Assembly: GCA_015709575.1 (NCBI GenBank)
Contig: CP054190.1
Span: 1,858,616 to 1,922,615, forward strand
Direction of reading: 5' to 3'
Length of the DNA stretch: 64,000 nt
Origin: Planctomycetia bacterium
GTDB taxonomy: Bacteria; Planctomycetota; Phycisphaerae; UBA1845; Fen-1342
In this document: piece by piece, positions 11,808 to 21,600 of the stretch
Numbering within the stretch: position 1 is the first letter of the stretch
Layout of the letters: each line of letters starts with the position of its first letter
Program-made: the position numbers and the translations under genes
Notes under the pieces: generated by a model
Database searches by the model: none
What the model was told of the DNA's origin: nothing
Seen by the model: only the letters and a program-made list of their open reading frames with translations

Positions 11808-13793
11808 TCACGGGCACGCTTTACCGGGCGGCGGGGCGTTCAGCACGCACGCAACGAACGGGTCGATGTCAAAGTTGTTGGCGAAGCTGTCGTGGTTCAC
11901 GTCGGCCCAGCAGGAGCGCTGATCCCAGCAGGCCTGGGTCGCGTTCAGCGCGAGGTAGGCGGCCGGCGCCAGTGCCGAGTTTCCGTTGCCGAGCCACGCC
12001 ACGTAGGGATCGATGTCAAAGCTGTTGATGCTGCCGTCACAGTTTGTGTCGCCGACGAGCGTGACGGCAAGGGGCTTGCTGTACTCGGCGAACCCGCACA
12101 CGTTGGCCGCGACGCAGCGGTAATGTCGCTGGTGCACCTTTGCCAGTTGGCGGCCGTTGGCGAAATCCGCAGAGATCGTGAGCTGGGCGGTGGTCGCACC
12201 GCTGATGATCCCGCCGATCCCCGGCTGGTTCCCGTCCCACGACAGCGTGGATCCGTTGGCGAGGCTCGCCCAGTTGTTTGAGCCCGCCGGCAGTTCCACC
12301 TGCCATTGCAGCGCAAACGGCCCGCTGTTGACCGGGCCGGGTTGTGAGGTCAACGTGACGCCGCCATGAGAACAGGCGATGTGTTCAATGCCGTCGTCCG
12401 CAAAGGCCGGCGCTGTCTCGACGTAGCGCACGAACACGGGGCTGGTCGTGAGGCTGCCGCAGTCGGCGGTGACCTGCACGACGTAGTAGCCCTCGGCGTC
12501 CGGCCTCACGTTGTCGAACGTCAGCGTCGGGAACTGGGCTCCGTTGATCACCATCCCAGAGCCGGTGGGGCCATCGGCCACAAACTGCCAGCCGAACGTG
12601 CCCAGTTTGTACCATTGGAAGGAAGGCATGAAGAACGTCGGTCCGAACGCGTCGCATTGCAGGGCGGCGGTGGAGCCGTGACAAACGTCCGTGTTCACAG
12701 GCGGTTGCGTGATCCACGGACCGCAGAGGGAATCCAGCCCGCGAATCAGGAAGGCGCGCTCTGCGCCGCCATGAACACCGGTGCCGCAAAGTTCGGTGCC
12801 GGCATCGCTGATCCCGGTGACGGACCGCAGTTGCGTCCAGCCCGCCAGATCCACGCCGGCGTCGGTCAGCAGCGTTCGGAGCCTCACCATGCCGCGGGTT
12901 TCGGTCCAGATCCAGGCACCGTCCGCAGCGCTGTCACTCTCGCCGCCGATGATCAGCCCGCCTCGGTGCATTGCCTCCGGCGTGGAGCGGGTGAAACCGC
13001 TCAGGATGCCGATGTCGTGCGGGTCTCCAAGTGACCAGCGAGTTGCCCGGTCGCCCTGGTTCTGAAACGCGGCCACTCGACTGACTCCTGCAGCGACGTC
13101 ACCTGCGCCCGAGATTCGCAGTCCGACCGCGTGGCCATAGCCATTCAGCGGCGGAAGCAACTGCACCGTGCCGCCGGCGGGGAGCAGAATCGCCACCTGC
13201 TGCCCCGTTACCAAGCCAGCGCCGACCATCATGGAGCCGTCGTCTGATACTCCCATCAGGCCCGATGTGATCATGCTGGCTGGGTGAATGTCGACCAGCC
13301 CGGTGAAAAAGGACCATCGAACGGCACGAAAACCCGCGATCACGCTGGGCGACGTGCCTACGATGATGGCGCCGTTCGCGCTGCACCCGCCGACATACGC
13401 GGATCCGCAGTCACACAGGTTGCCAACGCTGGAGGGTGTGCTGCCGACGGTCCAGCGAACAATCCGCTGGTGCAGCGTCGGGGTCGTGGTCATGCTGTGT
13501 CCGACGATGACGGACCCGTCATTGCTGAGCCCGTGCGCTTCCGCGTAGGTTCCACCGGGCAGCGCGTCCAACAGCTGCATGGGGCCTGGGTAGGTGTAGC
13601 GAAATCCGCGACTGCCGGACGTGACTTCCGTGGTTCCGACGACCATCATCCCGTTGGCGCTGATTGCGTGGGCGCGCGAGAATGACGTGCCGTTCGGACC
13701 GAGTGTGCCGAGGTCGATGATCGTCGGCACGCCCGCGACGGCGCGGGCGACGGTCACTGCGATCACGAAAGCGACGGATTGCCCCAGACGCAT
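11808..13793 (-). CDS. Exported HAF-repeat/Ig-like protein with dockerin-like tail (paralogue 2)
   Basis: 661 aa, starting MRLGQSVAFVIAVTVARAVAG (signal peptide). Same order as its neighbours: HAF-type repeats (AHAISANGMMVVGTTE, GLSNDGSVIVGHS, GCSANGAIIVGTS, GVSDDGSMMVGAG), the AFLIRGLDSLCGPWI junction, two Ig-like domains and the tail with GDTNCDGSINSFDIDPYV and ADVNHDSFANNFDIDPFV. In the first Ig-like domain the middle cysteine is missing (GYYVVQV instead of YxC), while the outer two remain. Separated from paralogue 1 by 95 bp and from paralogue 3 by 49 bp on the same strand, so probably co-transcribed. Ligand unknown. Confidence 0.88.
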   Translation of the reverse strand: MRLGQSVAFVIAVTVARAVAGVPTIIDLGTLGPNGTSFSRAHAISANGMMVVGTTEVTSGSRGFRYTYPGPMQLLDALPGGTYAEAHGLSNDGSVIVGHSMTTTPTLHQRIVRWTVGSTPSSVGNLCDCGSAYVGGCSANGAIIVGTSPSVIAGFRAVRWSFFTGLVDIHPASMITSGLMGVSDDGSMMVGAGLVTGQQVAILLPAGGTVQLLPPLNGYGHAVGLRISGAGDVAAGVSRVAAFQNQGDRATRWSLGDPHDIGILSGFTRSTPEAMHRGGLIIGGESDSAADGAWIWTETRGMVRLRTLLTDAGVDLAGWTQLRSVTGISDAGTELCGTGVHGGAERAFLIRGLDSLCGPWITQPPVNTDVCHGSTAALQCDAFGPTFFMPSFQWYKLGTFGWQFVADGPTGSGMVINGAQFPTLTFDNVRPDAEGYYVVQVTADCGSLTTSPVFVRYVETAPAFADDGIEHIACSHGGVTLTSQPGPVNSGPFALQWQVELPAGSNNWASLANGSTLSWDGNQPGIGGIISGATTAQLTISADFANGRQLAKVHQRHYRCVAANVCGFAEYSKPLAVTLVGDTNCDGSINSFDIDPYVAWLGNGNSALAPAAYLALNATQACWDQRSCWADVNHDSFANNFDIDPFVACVLNAPPPGKACP

Positions 13794-13842
13794 CAGCCAC
13801 CCGTACTTTCCAGCATTTTGCGAGGGGAGTTGCGTTCGACAT

Positions 13843-15816
13843 CTACGGGCATGGGTGCCCGACGGGGGGCGCGCTCACGATGCACGCAACGAATCCGTCG
13901 ATATCGAAGTTGTTGGCGAAACTGTCGTGATTCAGATCGCCCCAGCACCCGCGGCGATCCCAGCATGCCTGGGTTCCGCCCAGCGCAACGTAGCTGGCCG
14001 GCGCCGGGATCGAACTGCTGTTGAACACCCATTCGACGAACAGGTCGATGTCAAAGCTGTTGACGCTGTCGTCACAGTTGGCGTCGCCGACGAGCGCGAC
14101 GTCGAGGTACTTCGCATACGCGGTTGAGCCGCAGGCGTTGGAGGCAACGCAGCGGTAGCCCCGTTGATGAACGGCCGCGAGTTGCCGGCCGTTGCCCATG
14201 TCCGCGGTGATGGTCAGCGACGTTGTGTTTGCGCCGCTGATGATCCCGCCGATGCCGGCGGTGTTTCCGTCCCACGATGTCGTGGAGCCGTTGGCAAGGT
14301 TCACCCAGACGTTCGAAGCCGGCGCAGTCTCGCGCTGCCACTGGATCGAGAAGGGGCCGAACTGCGCCGGTCCCGGGTAGGCGTTCATCGTCACGCTGCC
14401 GTGCGAGCAGGCAATTGGGGGGATGCCGTCATCGGCGAACGCCGCCGCCCCTTCCACGATCCGCACCTGCACCGGCGACGTGGTAAGCGATGAGCACCCG
14501 CCAATCACTTGGCAGACGTAGTAGCCGTCCGCGTCGGTCTGCGCGTTGTTAAACGTGAGAAACGGTCCGTGCGCGCCGCTGATGACCATGCCCGAGCCGG
14601 TCGGCCCGTTCCACACCGGCTGCCAGCCGGCGAACCCGGCCCACTTGTACCAGACGAACACTGGCATGTGAAACGTCGGACCGTAGGCGGTGATGATGAG
14701 TGCTCTCGTTTCACCTACACAGGCTTCGAGGTTGCTGGGCGGCTCAGCGATGAAGGGGCCGCAGACGGGGCGCAGGTTGCGGACGACGAATGCGCGCTGC
14801 TGCCCGTTGTATAGTCCGTGCCCTACGATCGCGGTTCCATCGTCGCTGATGGCCACTGCGTAGTCCAGCGTCCAGCCGGTCAGATCAACGCCTTCGGAGG
14901 TGAGATAGTCGCTGAGGCGCATCAGGCCGAAGATTTCGATCCAGATCCATGCGGAGTCGGTGCCGAAGCCGACGGTGGACTCGCCGACGATTACGTCGCC
15001 GTACTCGTGCATGGCGAGGGCGCGGCCGTGGGAGTAGCCGGTGAGCGGTTCAAAGACCTGCGGACCGGTGTCGGTCCAGCGGACAGCGCGGGTACTGCCT
15101 GCGCCGGAGGCCCAGCCGGCGAAGATGGTGCCGTTGTAATTGACGTCGGCGAGGCCGGCGTCGGTGTGGGGTGACGGGGTGGGGAGGGCGACCAGGCCGC
15201 TGGCTTGCGTCCAGTACGACGCCAGGTCGGGAGCGAGGAATGCGCCGGCGAGGGAGACAGCGATCGTAGCGCCGTCGCTGCTGATCCCGTCGACGCGCGT
15301 GCCAATGTAGGGGCTGGCGACGAAGCCGGCGCTGCTCTGGGTCCACTGCCAGACGCCTTCTGCGAGGGTGAAGATATTCGTGCGCGTGCCGGCGAGCTTG
15401 GCGCCGTCGGGGGTCATGCCGCCGGCGACGCAGTCGGTGTAGCCGCTGACGCTGATGCCCTGGAAGCCGCCGCTCTGGGTCCAGCGCCAAGCGGCATTGC
15501 CGTTGTCGGATGCGTTGCCGGCAACGACTGAACCATCGGCACTGACGGCGATTGCGAAGCTGTCAGTCGAGCTGCCGGCGAGGCCTAGGTTGACCATCCC
15601 GCCCGTGGGCGTCCATCGAAACGCACGCCGGTAATTGGCCGAATTGCCGCCCGACAGATACGAGTGCCCAACGACGACCGAGCCGTCCGCGTTGACATCT
15701 GCGGCAAATGAGCCGAATCCGCCCAGCGTGCCAAGGTTGGTGATGGTCTGCGCGATCAGCGGCAGGGGCGCTGCCGTGAGAATCGCGGCCGCGAAGATCC
15801 TGATGCGGCAGGTCAT
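13843..15816 (-). CDS. Exported HAF-repeat/Ig-like protein with dockerin-like tail (paralogue 3)
   Basis: 657 aa from the ATG at 15816 (MTCRIRIFAAAILTAAPLPL, signal peptide ending LIAQ). The frame is open another 181 codons upstream, but that part overlaps the SPOR gene and looks non-coding; the inner start gives the same length as the two paralogues. HAF-type repeats begin with NLGTLGGFGSFAADVNADGS and include AVSADGSVVAGNA and AISDDGTAIVGHG. The junction AFVVRNLRPVCGPFI, two Ig-like domains and the tail GDANCDDSVNSFDIDLFV / GDLNHDSFANNFDIDGFV follow. It is the first gene of the tandem set, so the operon promoter should lie in 15817-16075; no clear one is visible. Confidence 0.88.
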   Translation of the reverse strand: MTCRIRIFAAAILTAAPLPLIAQTITNLGTLGGFGSFAADVNADGSVVVGHSYLSGGNSANYRRAFRWTPTGGMVNLGLAGSSTDSFAIAVSADGSVVAGNASDNGNAAWRWTQSGGFQGISVSGYTDCVAGGMTPDGAKLAGTRTNIFTLAEGVWQWTQSSAGFVASPYIGTRVDGISSDGATIAVSLAGAFLAPDLASYWTQASGLVALPTPSPHTDAGLADVNYNGTIFAGWASGAGSTRAVRWTDTGPQVFEPLTGYSHGRALAMHEYGDVIVGESTVGFGTDSAWIWIEIFGLMRLSDYLTSEGVDLTGWTLDYAVAISDDGTAIVGHGLYNGQQRAFVVRNLRPVCGPFIAEPPSNLEACVGETRALIITAYGPTFHMPVFVWYKWAGFAGWQPVWNGPTGSGMVISGAHGPFLTFNNAQTDADGYYVCQVIGGCSSLTTSPVQVRIVEGAAAFADDGIPPIACSHGSVTMNAYPGPAQFGPFSIQWQRETAPASNVWVNLANGSTTSWDGNTAGIGGIISGANTTSLTITADMGNGRQLAAVHQRGYRCVASNACGSTAYAKYLDVALVGDANCDDSVNSFDIDLFVEWVFNSSSIPAPASYVALGGTQACWDRRGCWGDLNHDSFANNFDIDGFVACIVSAPPVGHPCP

Positions 15817-16075
15817 GGCGAAATTCTCCGAAGGGTGACCGCTGTGGCGGAACGGCGCGACGGTTGACGCGATAACTTCCACCGAACGATGTTCCGCATG
15901 GCGCGGGCGAATCTCCAGGCGCGAGCGCGAAATAACGCGCGATAACTGCGAAAATTGCCGTTCCGACGGCGTAAACCAGGTCCGCAAATCGGTCGGGACA
16001 GGGATGACGAATCGGGTCATCCTGGCCCGGCCTTGCTGCGCCCGGATGGGTACGGCGGTTGGCGGGAGTGGTGGC

Positions 16076-16906
16076 CTATGGCCAGATGACGGCGTCGGCG
16101 ACGTGCGATTTGATGCGCGCGAGGGCGTCCTGAGCTTCCGCGTACGTTGAATAACGACCGACCCGTACGACCCAGTGGTCGCCCTCGGGGCGCGCATCGC
16201 GGTACACGCCTGAAGCGAAGCGCTGGCGGCCGAGGTCGGCGGCCACGCGGGTGGCATTCTCTTTCTTCTGAAACACACCGCACTGGATCGAGAAGTGATC
16301 GAGATTGAGCGCGAGCCGCCGCCGTGCGTTGGGCGTGACCGGGCCGGTGGGAAACTCATTCACCACGCGCTGAAATTTCGCCCGCGCATCCGCCCAGCGG
16401 CCGGTGCGCTCCAGCGCCTGGCCGAGACGGTACAGGAACCAATCTGTACGGCCGGAGCGCGGCATGCGCTCGATCGCAGCTTCCAGGTCGGCGCTCGCTT
16501 CGGCCCAGCGCTCATCCTCAAATCGCATGACGCCGCGCTGCGCGAGGGCGCGCCAGCGAACATCCGGATCGTCGCTGGCTTCCAGCGCACGGTTCAAGTC
16601 GTCGAAGGCGGCGTTACGGCGTCCGTCGCGCGCGTGCGTCAGGGCGCGGACGTAATACGCCCGGCTTGCGTCGCTGCCCTTTGGTGACGCGGCCACGAAC
16701 TCGCCCGCAAGCCGCGCCGCACGCGGAAAGTCGCCGTTGTCGTAGGCACTGTGCGCCTCGTAGAGCTTATTGATGGCTGCGCCGCCCTGCGTGCTCGCGC
16801 AGCCCGTGCCGCCGCCGAAGATGACCAGGCCGAGAAGAATTGAGAGCACCGGCGCTGCCCGGACGGCGCCGCGTATCCATTGCGATTGTTTCAGTGTACG
16901 CACCAT
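16076..16906 (-). CDS. Lipoprotein with TPR-like repeats and C-terminal SPOR domain
   Basis: 276 aa from the ATG at 16906. A hydrophobic N-terminus ends in GGGTGCAST, an imperfect lipobox with the lipidation Cys around residue 36. The middle (about 45-190) has helical TPR-like repeats (YDNGDFPRAARLAGEFV, RNAAFDDLNRALEAS, WAEASADLEAAIERM, WADARAKFQRVV). The C-terminal about 75 residues form a SPOR domain (FSIQCGVFQKKENATRVAADL ... WVVRVGRYSTYAEAQDALARI). SPOR domains bind denuded peptidoglycan glycans, usually at division sites, so this is likely an outer-envelope lipoprotein touching the cell wall. It lies 127 bp downstream of metK on the same strand. Confidence 0.85.
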   Translation of the reverse strand: MVRTLKQSQWIRGAVRAAPVLSILLGLVIFGGGTGCASTQGGAAINKLYEAHSAYDNGDFPRAARLAGEFVAASPKGSDASRAYYVRALTHARDGRRNAAFDDLNRALEASDDPDVRWRALAQRGVMRFEDERWAEASADLEAAIERMPRSGRTDWFLYRLGQALERTGRWADARAKFQRVVNEFPTGPVTPNARRRLALNLDHFSIQCGVFQKKENATRVAADLGRQRFASGVYRDARPEGDHWVVRVGRYSTYAEAQDALARIKSHVADAVIWP

Positions 16907-17033
16907 GCGGCGATGATCCAGCGCGGCTGGGCACGTTGCAAGCACACCGACGCGCTCCACGGCGCGAGTGAGGCCGCGGGAGCGCGTCGGGAGAATAGAG
17001 CACCCACCGGGCCGAACGGGGCCACCGTGCGGG

Positions 17034-18185
17034 TTACTTGGCCGACTTGCGCAGGGCGTCGGCCTTGTCCGTCCGCTCCCAGGTGAACGTCGGCAGGGAC
17101 CGGCCGAAGTGTCCGTGGCGGGCGGTTTCGCGGTAGATCGGCCGGCGCAGCTCCAGCGACTCGATGATTCCGCGCGGCGTCAGGCGAAAGTGCTCGCGCA
17201 CAATTTCGCTGATGCGATCCTCGGGGATCTTCGCCGTCCCCTCGGTGGTGATGTGCACGCTGGTCGGTTCGGCCACGCCGATCGCGTAGCTGAGCTGAAC
17301 CTCGCAGACGTCGGCCAGCTCGGCCGCAACGACGTTCTTGGCGATATAGCGGGCCATGTACGCGGCGGATCGGTCCACCTTGGTCGGGTCCTTGCCGCTG
17401 AAGGCGCCGCCGCCGTGGCGACCGCGACCGCCGTAGGTGTCCACGATGATCTTGCGGCCGGTCAGGCCGGAGTCGCCGTGCGGACCGCCGATCTCAAAGC
17501 GCCCGGTGGGGTTGACGTGGATCGTGATCTTGTCGTTCCACCACTCGCCAAGCACCGGCTTGAGAATGTGCTGAACCACCTGCTGTTTCAACTCGGCCTG
17601 GCGGTCGTTCCAGCTCGGGTCGTGCTGCGTGCTGAGCACCACCGTGTCGACGCGCGCGGGCTTGAGCCCGTGATACTCGACCGTCACCTGGCTCTTGGCG
17701 TCCGGACGCAATCCTGGAATCTGGTTGTCCCGTCGAGCCTGCGCCTGGCGCTCGACGAGGCGGTGCGCCAGTTGAATCGGAAGCGGCATCAGTTCCGGTG
17801 TTTCGCGGCATGCGAAGCCGAACATCATGCCCTGGTCGCCCGCACCCTCGCGATCCACGCCCATCGCGATGTCGGGCGATTGCTTATTGAGGGCGACAAG
17901 CACGGCGCAGCTGTCGGCGTCGAAGCGAAGATCGGCGGAGTTGTAGCCGATCTCGCGCACCACGCCGCGGACCAGGTCCGGGATGTCCACGTAGGTGCGG
18001 GTCGTCACCTCGCCGGCGACCACCACCAGCCCTGTCGCACAGAGCGTCTCGCATGCCACGCGGCTATGCGGATCGTCTTTCAGCATGGCGTCGAGAACTG
18101 CGTCCGAAATCTGGTCCGACACTTTGTCGGGGTGGCCCATGCTGACCGACTCGGACGTGAACAGGTGCTTGCGATTGTGCGACAT
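17034..18185 (-). CDS. metK: S-adenosylmethionine synthetase
   Basis: 383 aa, normal length. Makes S-adenosylmethionine from methionine and ATP, the cell's main methyl donor. Seen: [16 protein letters not shown] near the N-terminus (ATP/Mg site), [12 protein letters not shown] (central signature), and [20 protein letters not shown] (P-loop-like phosphate signature). Complete to the C-terminus. GGGAAGG-like purine sequence precedes the ATG. I looked upstream for SAM-riboswitch features and found none. Monocistronic or followed by the SPOR gene. Confidence 0.98.
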   Translation of the reverse strand: MSHNRKHLFTSESVSMGHPDKVSDQISDAVLDAMLKDDPHSRVACETLCATGLVVVAGEVTTRTYVDIPDLVRGVVREIGYNSADLRFDADSCAVLVALNKQSPDIAMGVDREGAGDQGMMFGFACRETPELMPLPIQLAHRLVERQAQARRDNQIPGLRPDAKSQVTVEYHGLKPARVDTVVLSTQHDPSWNDRQAELKQQVVQHILKPVLGEWWNDKITIHVNPTGRFEIGGPHGDSGLTGRKIIVDTYGGRGRHGGGAFSGKDPTKVDRSAAYMARYIAKNVVAAELADVCEVQLSYAIGVAEPTSVHITTEGTAKIPEDRISEIVREHFRLTPRGIIESLELRRPIYRETARHGHFGRSLPTFTWERTDKADALRKSAK

Positions 18186-18615
18186 GGTTTCGGTCTGACC
18201 TTCCCGCGAGCTTGGCCGCGTGTGAGAGGGAGCTTGTGGGGCCGCAAGTCCACTGGGGCTGATGACGCTTGCCCATGGACCGTGCGGATCGCCGGAAACG
18301 CGAAAGCGAGCAGTCTACGACAGCACGAAAGGGGCGGCAATAGTGTCCGCGCGCGGGCATCGACGGGTCCGATAGCGGTTCCGGCTTGCGACCCCCACAT
18401 GGCCCTTGACGGGGATAGAACGTCAGGAATTATCAGAGATTATTGAATGTTGTCCGGCGTCTGGCTACCCTGTAGAGAGTGGCGGTCCGCCCAGGATTCG
18501 GCCGATCAGTCGAATCTTCGCGGTTGATTGCCGTTTTCCCGCAGCATGCGGATATGCGCGTCCGCCGCTGCGAGTATGCGTCTGAGATGGGATTTCGCCC
18601 TACGGAGGAATGCTG
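18186..18615. other. Divergent region metK / metalloprotease
   Basis: 430 bp between divergent genes. No ORF of interest. It holds a candidate plus-strand promoter (listed separately) and a GGAGGA ribosome binding site at 18604-18609. No riboswitch-like structure recognised on the metK side. Confidence 0.5.
18406..18433 (+). promoter_or_regulatory. Candidate sigma-70-type promoter for the metalloprotease gene
   Basis: TTGACG (18406-18411), 16-bp spacer, AATTAT (18428-18433; 4 of 6 matches to TATAAT). It sits in an unusually AT-rich patch for this genome and would give a leader of roughly 175 nt. Sequence match only. Confidence 0.4.
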
Positions 18616-21600
18616 ATGCACGTCCGGGTGATGCTGTTGGCACTCATTGCCGCGGCAGGCGCGGTGGTTCTGAATTCGGGGAGCGGCCGGGCGGTGAGCC
18701 CTTCCCCGACGCTCTCCACGCCGGCCGCTGCCGAGGTCGTCGCACGGCTCACGGCGCTGCGCAGCGATCGCGCGGCGCTGGGCCTCTTCGGAAAGGCGCA
18801 GCGCGGCGAAAAGATGGCGAGTGCCTGCATCGACGGTTTTCGCGGTGCGTGCTTCGCGCCCGGCACTTCGGAGGAAGTGATTCAGCAGGTCAGCGCCTTT
18901 CTGATCTCGCAATGGGAGCTGCAACAGGCGCATAATCCCGCGGCGCGCGAAGACGGAATCGCCTACTTCGTGACGTCCGGCTGGAGCTCACAGGGCACGC
19001 CGATCGCGTTGACGTGGAGTCTCGTTCCGGACGGTCTGTTCATTCCGAGCGGCGTGGGCGAGCCGGGGGCGTCGAGCACGTTGTTCAATTCGATGGATTT
19101 GAAGTTCGGCGGCAACCGCGCCCTGTGGATTCAGCGCATCGGCCAGAGTTTTGATCGCTGGGCCGCTGTCAGTGGCCTGTCCTTCACGCGCGTGACGAAC
19201 GGCACCGACGATTGGGATGACGGCGCGAGTTGGGGCAGCGGCAATTCGGCGCAGCGAGGTCACATTCGTATTGCGTCCAAGGTGATCGATGGTTCCAACG
19301 GCACGCTGGCGTACGCGGATTTCCCCAGCGGCGGCGACATCGTGCTGGACAGCGGCGAGAACTGGCAGAGCAGTTCGAACAGCCACCGCTTCCTGCGCAA
19401 CGTGATGATGCACGAGCTGGGGCACTCGTTGGGGATGTTCCACGTATGCCCGCTCGCCAACACGCGGCTGATGGAGCCGCTGCTGATCACGAGCTTCGAC
19501 GGCCCCCGCCACGATGACATCCGCGCAGCGCACCGGCTGTACGGCGACGATGATGAGTCGAACGACACCTCCGGAACGGCGACTGACCTGGGCACGCTGG
19601 CTGCGGGCGGCACGATCAACCGCGGAACGCTTCCCAACCCGCTGACGGGGTCGAACCCCGCCAACTCTTCCAGCCTGTCTCTCGACGCGCAGGCGGACGT
19701 GGATTTCTATAAGTTCGCGATCACCGGTTCGCGCACGGTCAGCGTTACGGTGACGCCGGTGGGGCAGACCTACGACAACAGCCAGCAGAACGGCAACGGC
19801 TCCTGCTCCAGCGGCAACCAAATCAACTCGCAGAGCTTCGGCAATCTTGCGATTCAATTGCGCGACACCAACGGCTCGACCGTACTGGCGTCCGCAGACG
19901 TGAATCCGGCCGGTTCAGGCGAAACCATCAGCAGTTTCACGTTGACAGCCGCGGGAACCTACTTCGTCCGCGTCTTCACCGCGAGTGCGCTCACGCAATC
20001 GCAGATGTACACGTTGTCAGTGACGGCCACCGCGACGTGCGTCCAGCCCTCCATTACGTCACAACCCGACTCGGAGACGTTGTGCGTCGGTTCGCCGGTG
20101 ACCTTCAGCGTCACGGCAACTGGAACGGAGCCGTTGAGCTATCAGTGGCGCAAGGGCGGGGTGGACATCGGCGGGGCGACCTCGTCGAGCCATACCATCC
20201 CCTCGGTGGCGGCGGGAGATGTCGGGAATTACACGGTTTTCATCAGCAACGCCTGCGGTAACACGACCAGCGCCGTTGCGACGCTCTCCGTGCAGAATCC
20301 GCCGGGGATCGTGACACAGCCGTCCTCTGCCATCGCATGCGTCGGCGCGGACTCGGCATTCACGGTGCTGGCCTCGGGCGGCGGGTTGGAGTACCAGTGG
20401 CGCAAGGCCGGTATCGACATCAGCGGCGCCAACAGCGCGACGCTCGACAAGCTCAACATCCAGACCGCCGACGCGGGGTCCTATGACTGCGTCGTATCGA
20501 ACTCCTGCGGTTCGATCACGACGAACAGCGTGAATCTCACGGTCCGCACGCCGCCGGTGATCGTCACCCATCCCAGTAACGAAGTCGGCTGCGTGGACGA
20601 CTTCGTTTCGCTGACTGTCGTCGCGGGCGGCTCCACGCCGCGAACGTTCCAATGGCGCAAGGGCGGCCTTCCGATCGGCGGCGCCACGGACAGCATCCTA
20701 GACCTGGTGCCGTTGAGCGCATCCGACGCGGGGACGTACGACTGTGTCGTCACGAATTCCTGCGGGTCGGCCATCAGTAACCCCGCCGTCGTGACGGTGT
20801 TGGCGGCCACGGTTATCACGGATCACCCCGATCCGGCGAGTGCATGCGTAGGCGGCATGGCGTCGTTCAGCGTTTCCGCCACCGGGCAGGGCACGCTGTC
20901 CTACCAGTGGAAGCGCAACGGGACGAACGTCGGCACGAATTCGCCCACGTTGACGATCAACCCGGTGGGCGCTGGCGATGCCGGGAACTACACCTGCGTC
21001 GTCACCGGCGAGTGCGGCCCGGCGACCAGCAACGCGGCGGCGCTGTCGATTTCCAGCGGGCCGTCAATTTCAGAGCACCCCTCGAACGCGACTCCGTGTG
21101 TCGGCCAACCGGCGGCCTTCAGCGTCACCGCCAGTGACGCAACGGGCTACCAGTGGCGGAAGAACACGAACCCCATCGGCGGCGCGAACGGGCCGAGCTA
21201 CTCGATCCCGTCGGTCGTCGTCGGCGATGCCGGAAGCTATGACTGCGTCGTGAGCAATGCCTGTGGCTCGGTAATCAGCAATGCTGCGTCGCTGACGATC
21301 TCGGCCGGGCCGTCGATCTCGGCGCACCCCGGCAACGCTTCCGCGTGCAGCGGTCAGCCCGCGTCATTCAGCGTTACGGCGAACGACGCAACCGGCTACC
21401 AGTGGCGGAAGAACACGAATCCGATCGGCGGTGCGAACGGACCGAGCTACTCGATTCCGTCGGTCGTCGCCGGCGATGCCGGCAGCTATGACTGCGTGGT
21501 CAGCAACGCCTGCGGCTCTGTAACCAGCAACGCCGCAACGCTCGCGGTAGACGCCGGACCGCAGATCACACTCCAGCCGGCCTCTGCAACCGGTTGCCAG

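Noticed and set aside
15817..16359. N-terminal extension of the third HAF protein
   Set aside because: Overlaps the SPOR gene, has no family similarity, and hides the signal peptide at the inner ATG.
18186..18400. SAM riboswitch before metK
   Set aside because: No SAM-I/II/SAH core sequence or matching stem arrangement seen on the minus strand.
16968..18446. 492-codon open frame antisense to metK
   Set aside because: metK is complete with all signatures; the antisense frame has no recognisable motif or ribosome binding site.
21058..21555. Repeats as a CRISPR array
   Set aside because: Repeats are in-frame protein domains of 249 bp without short spacers.
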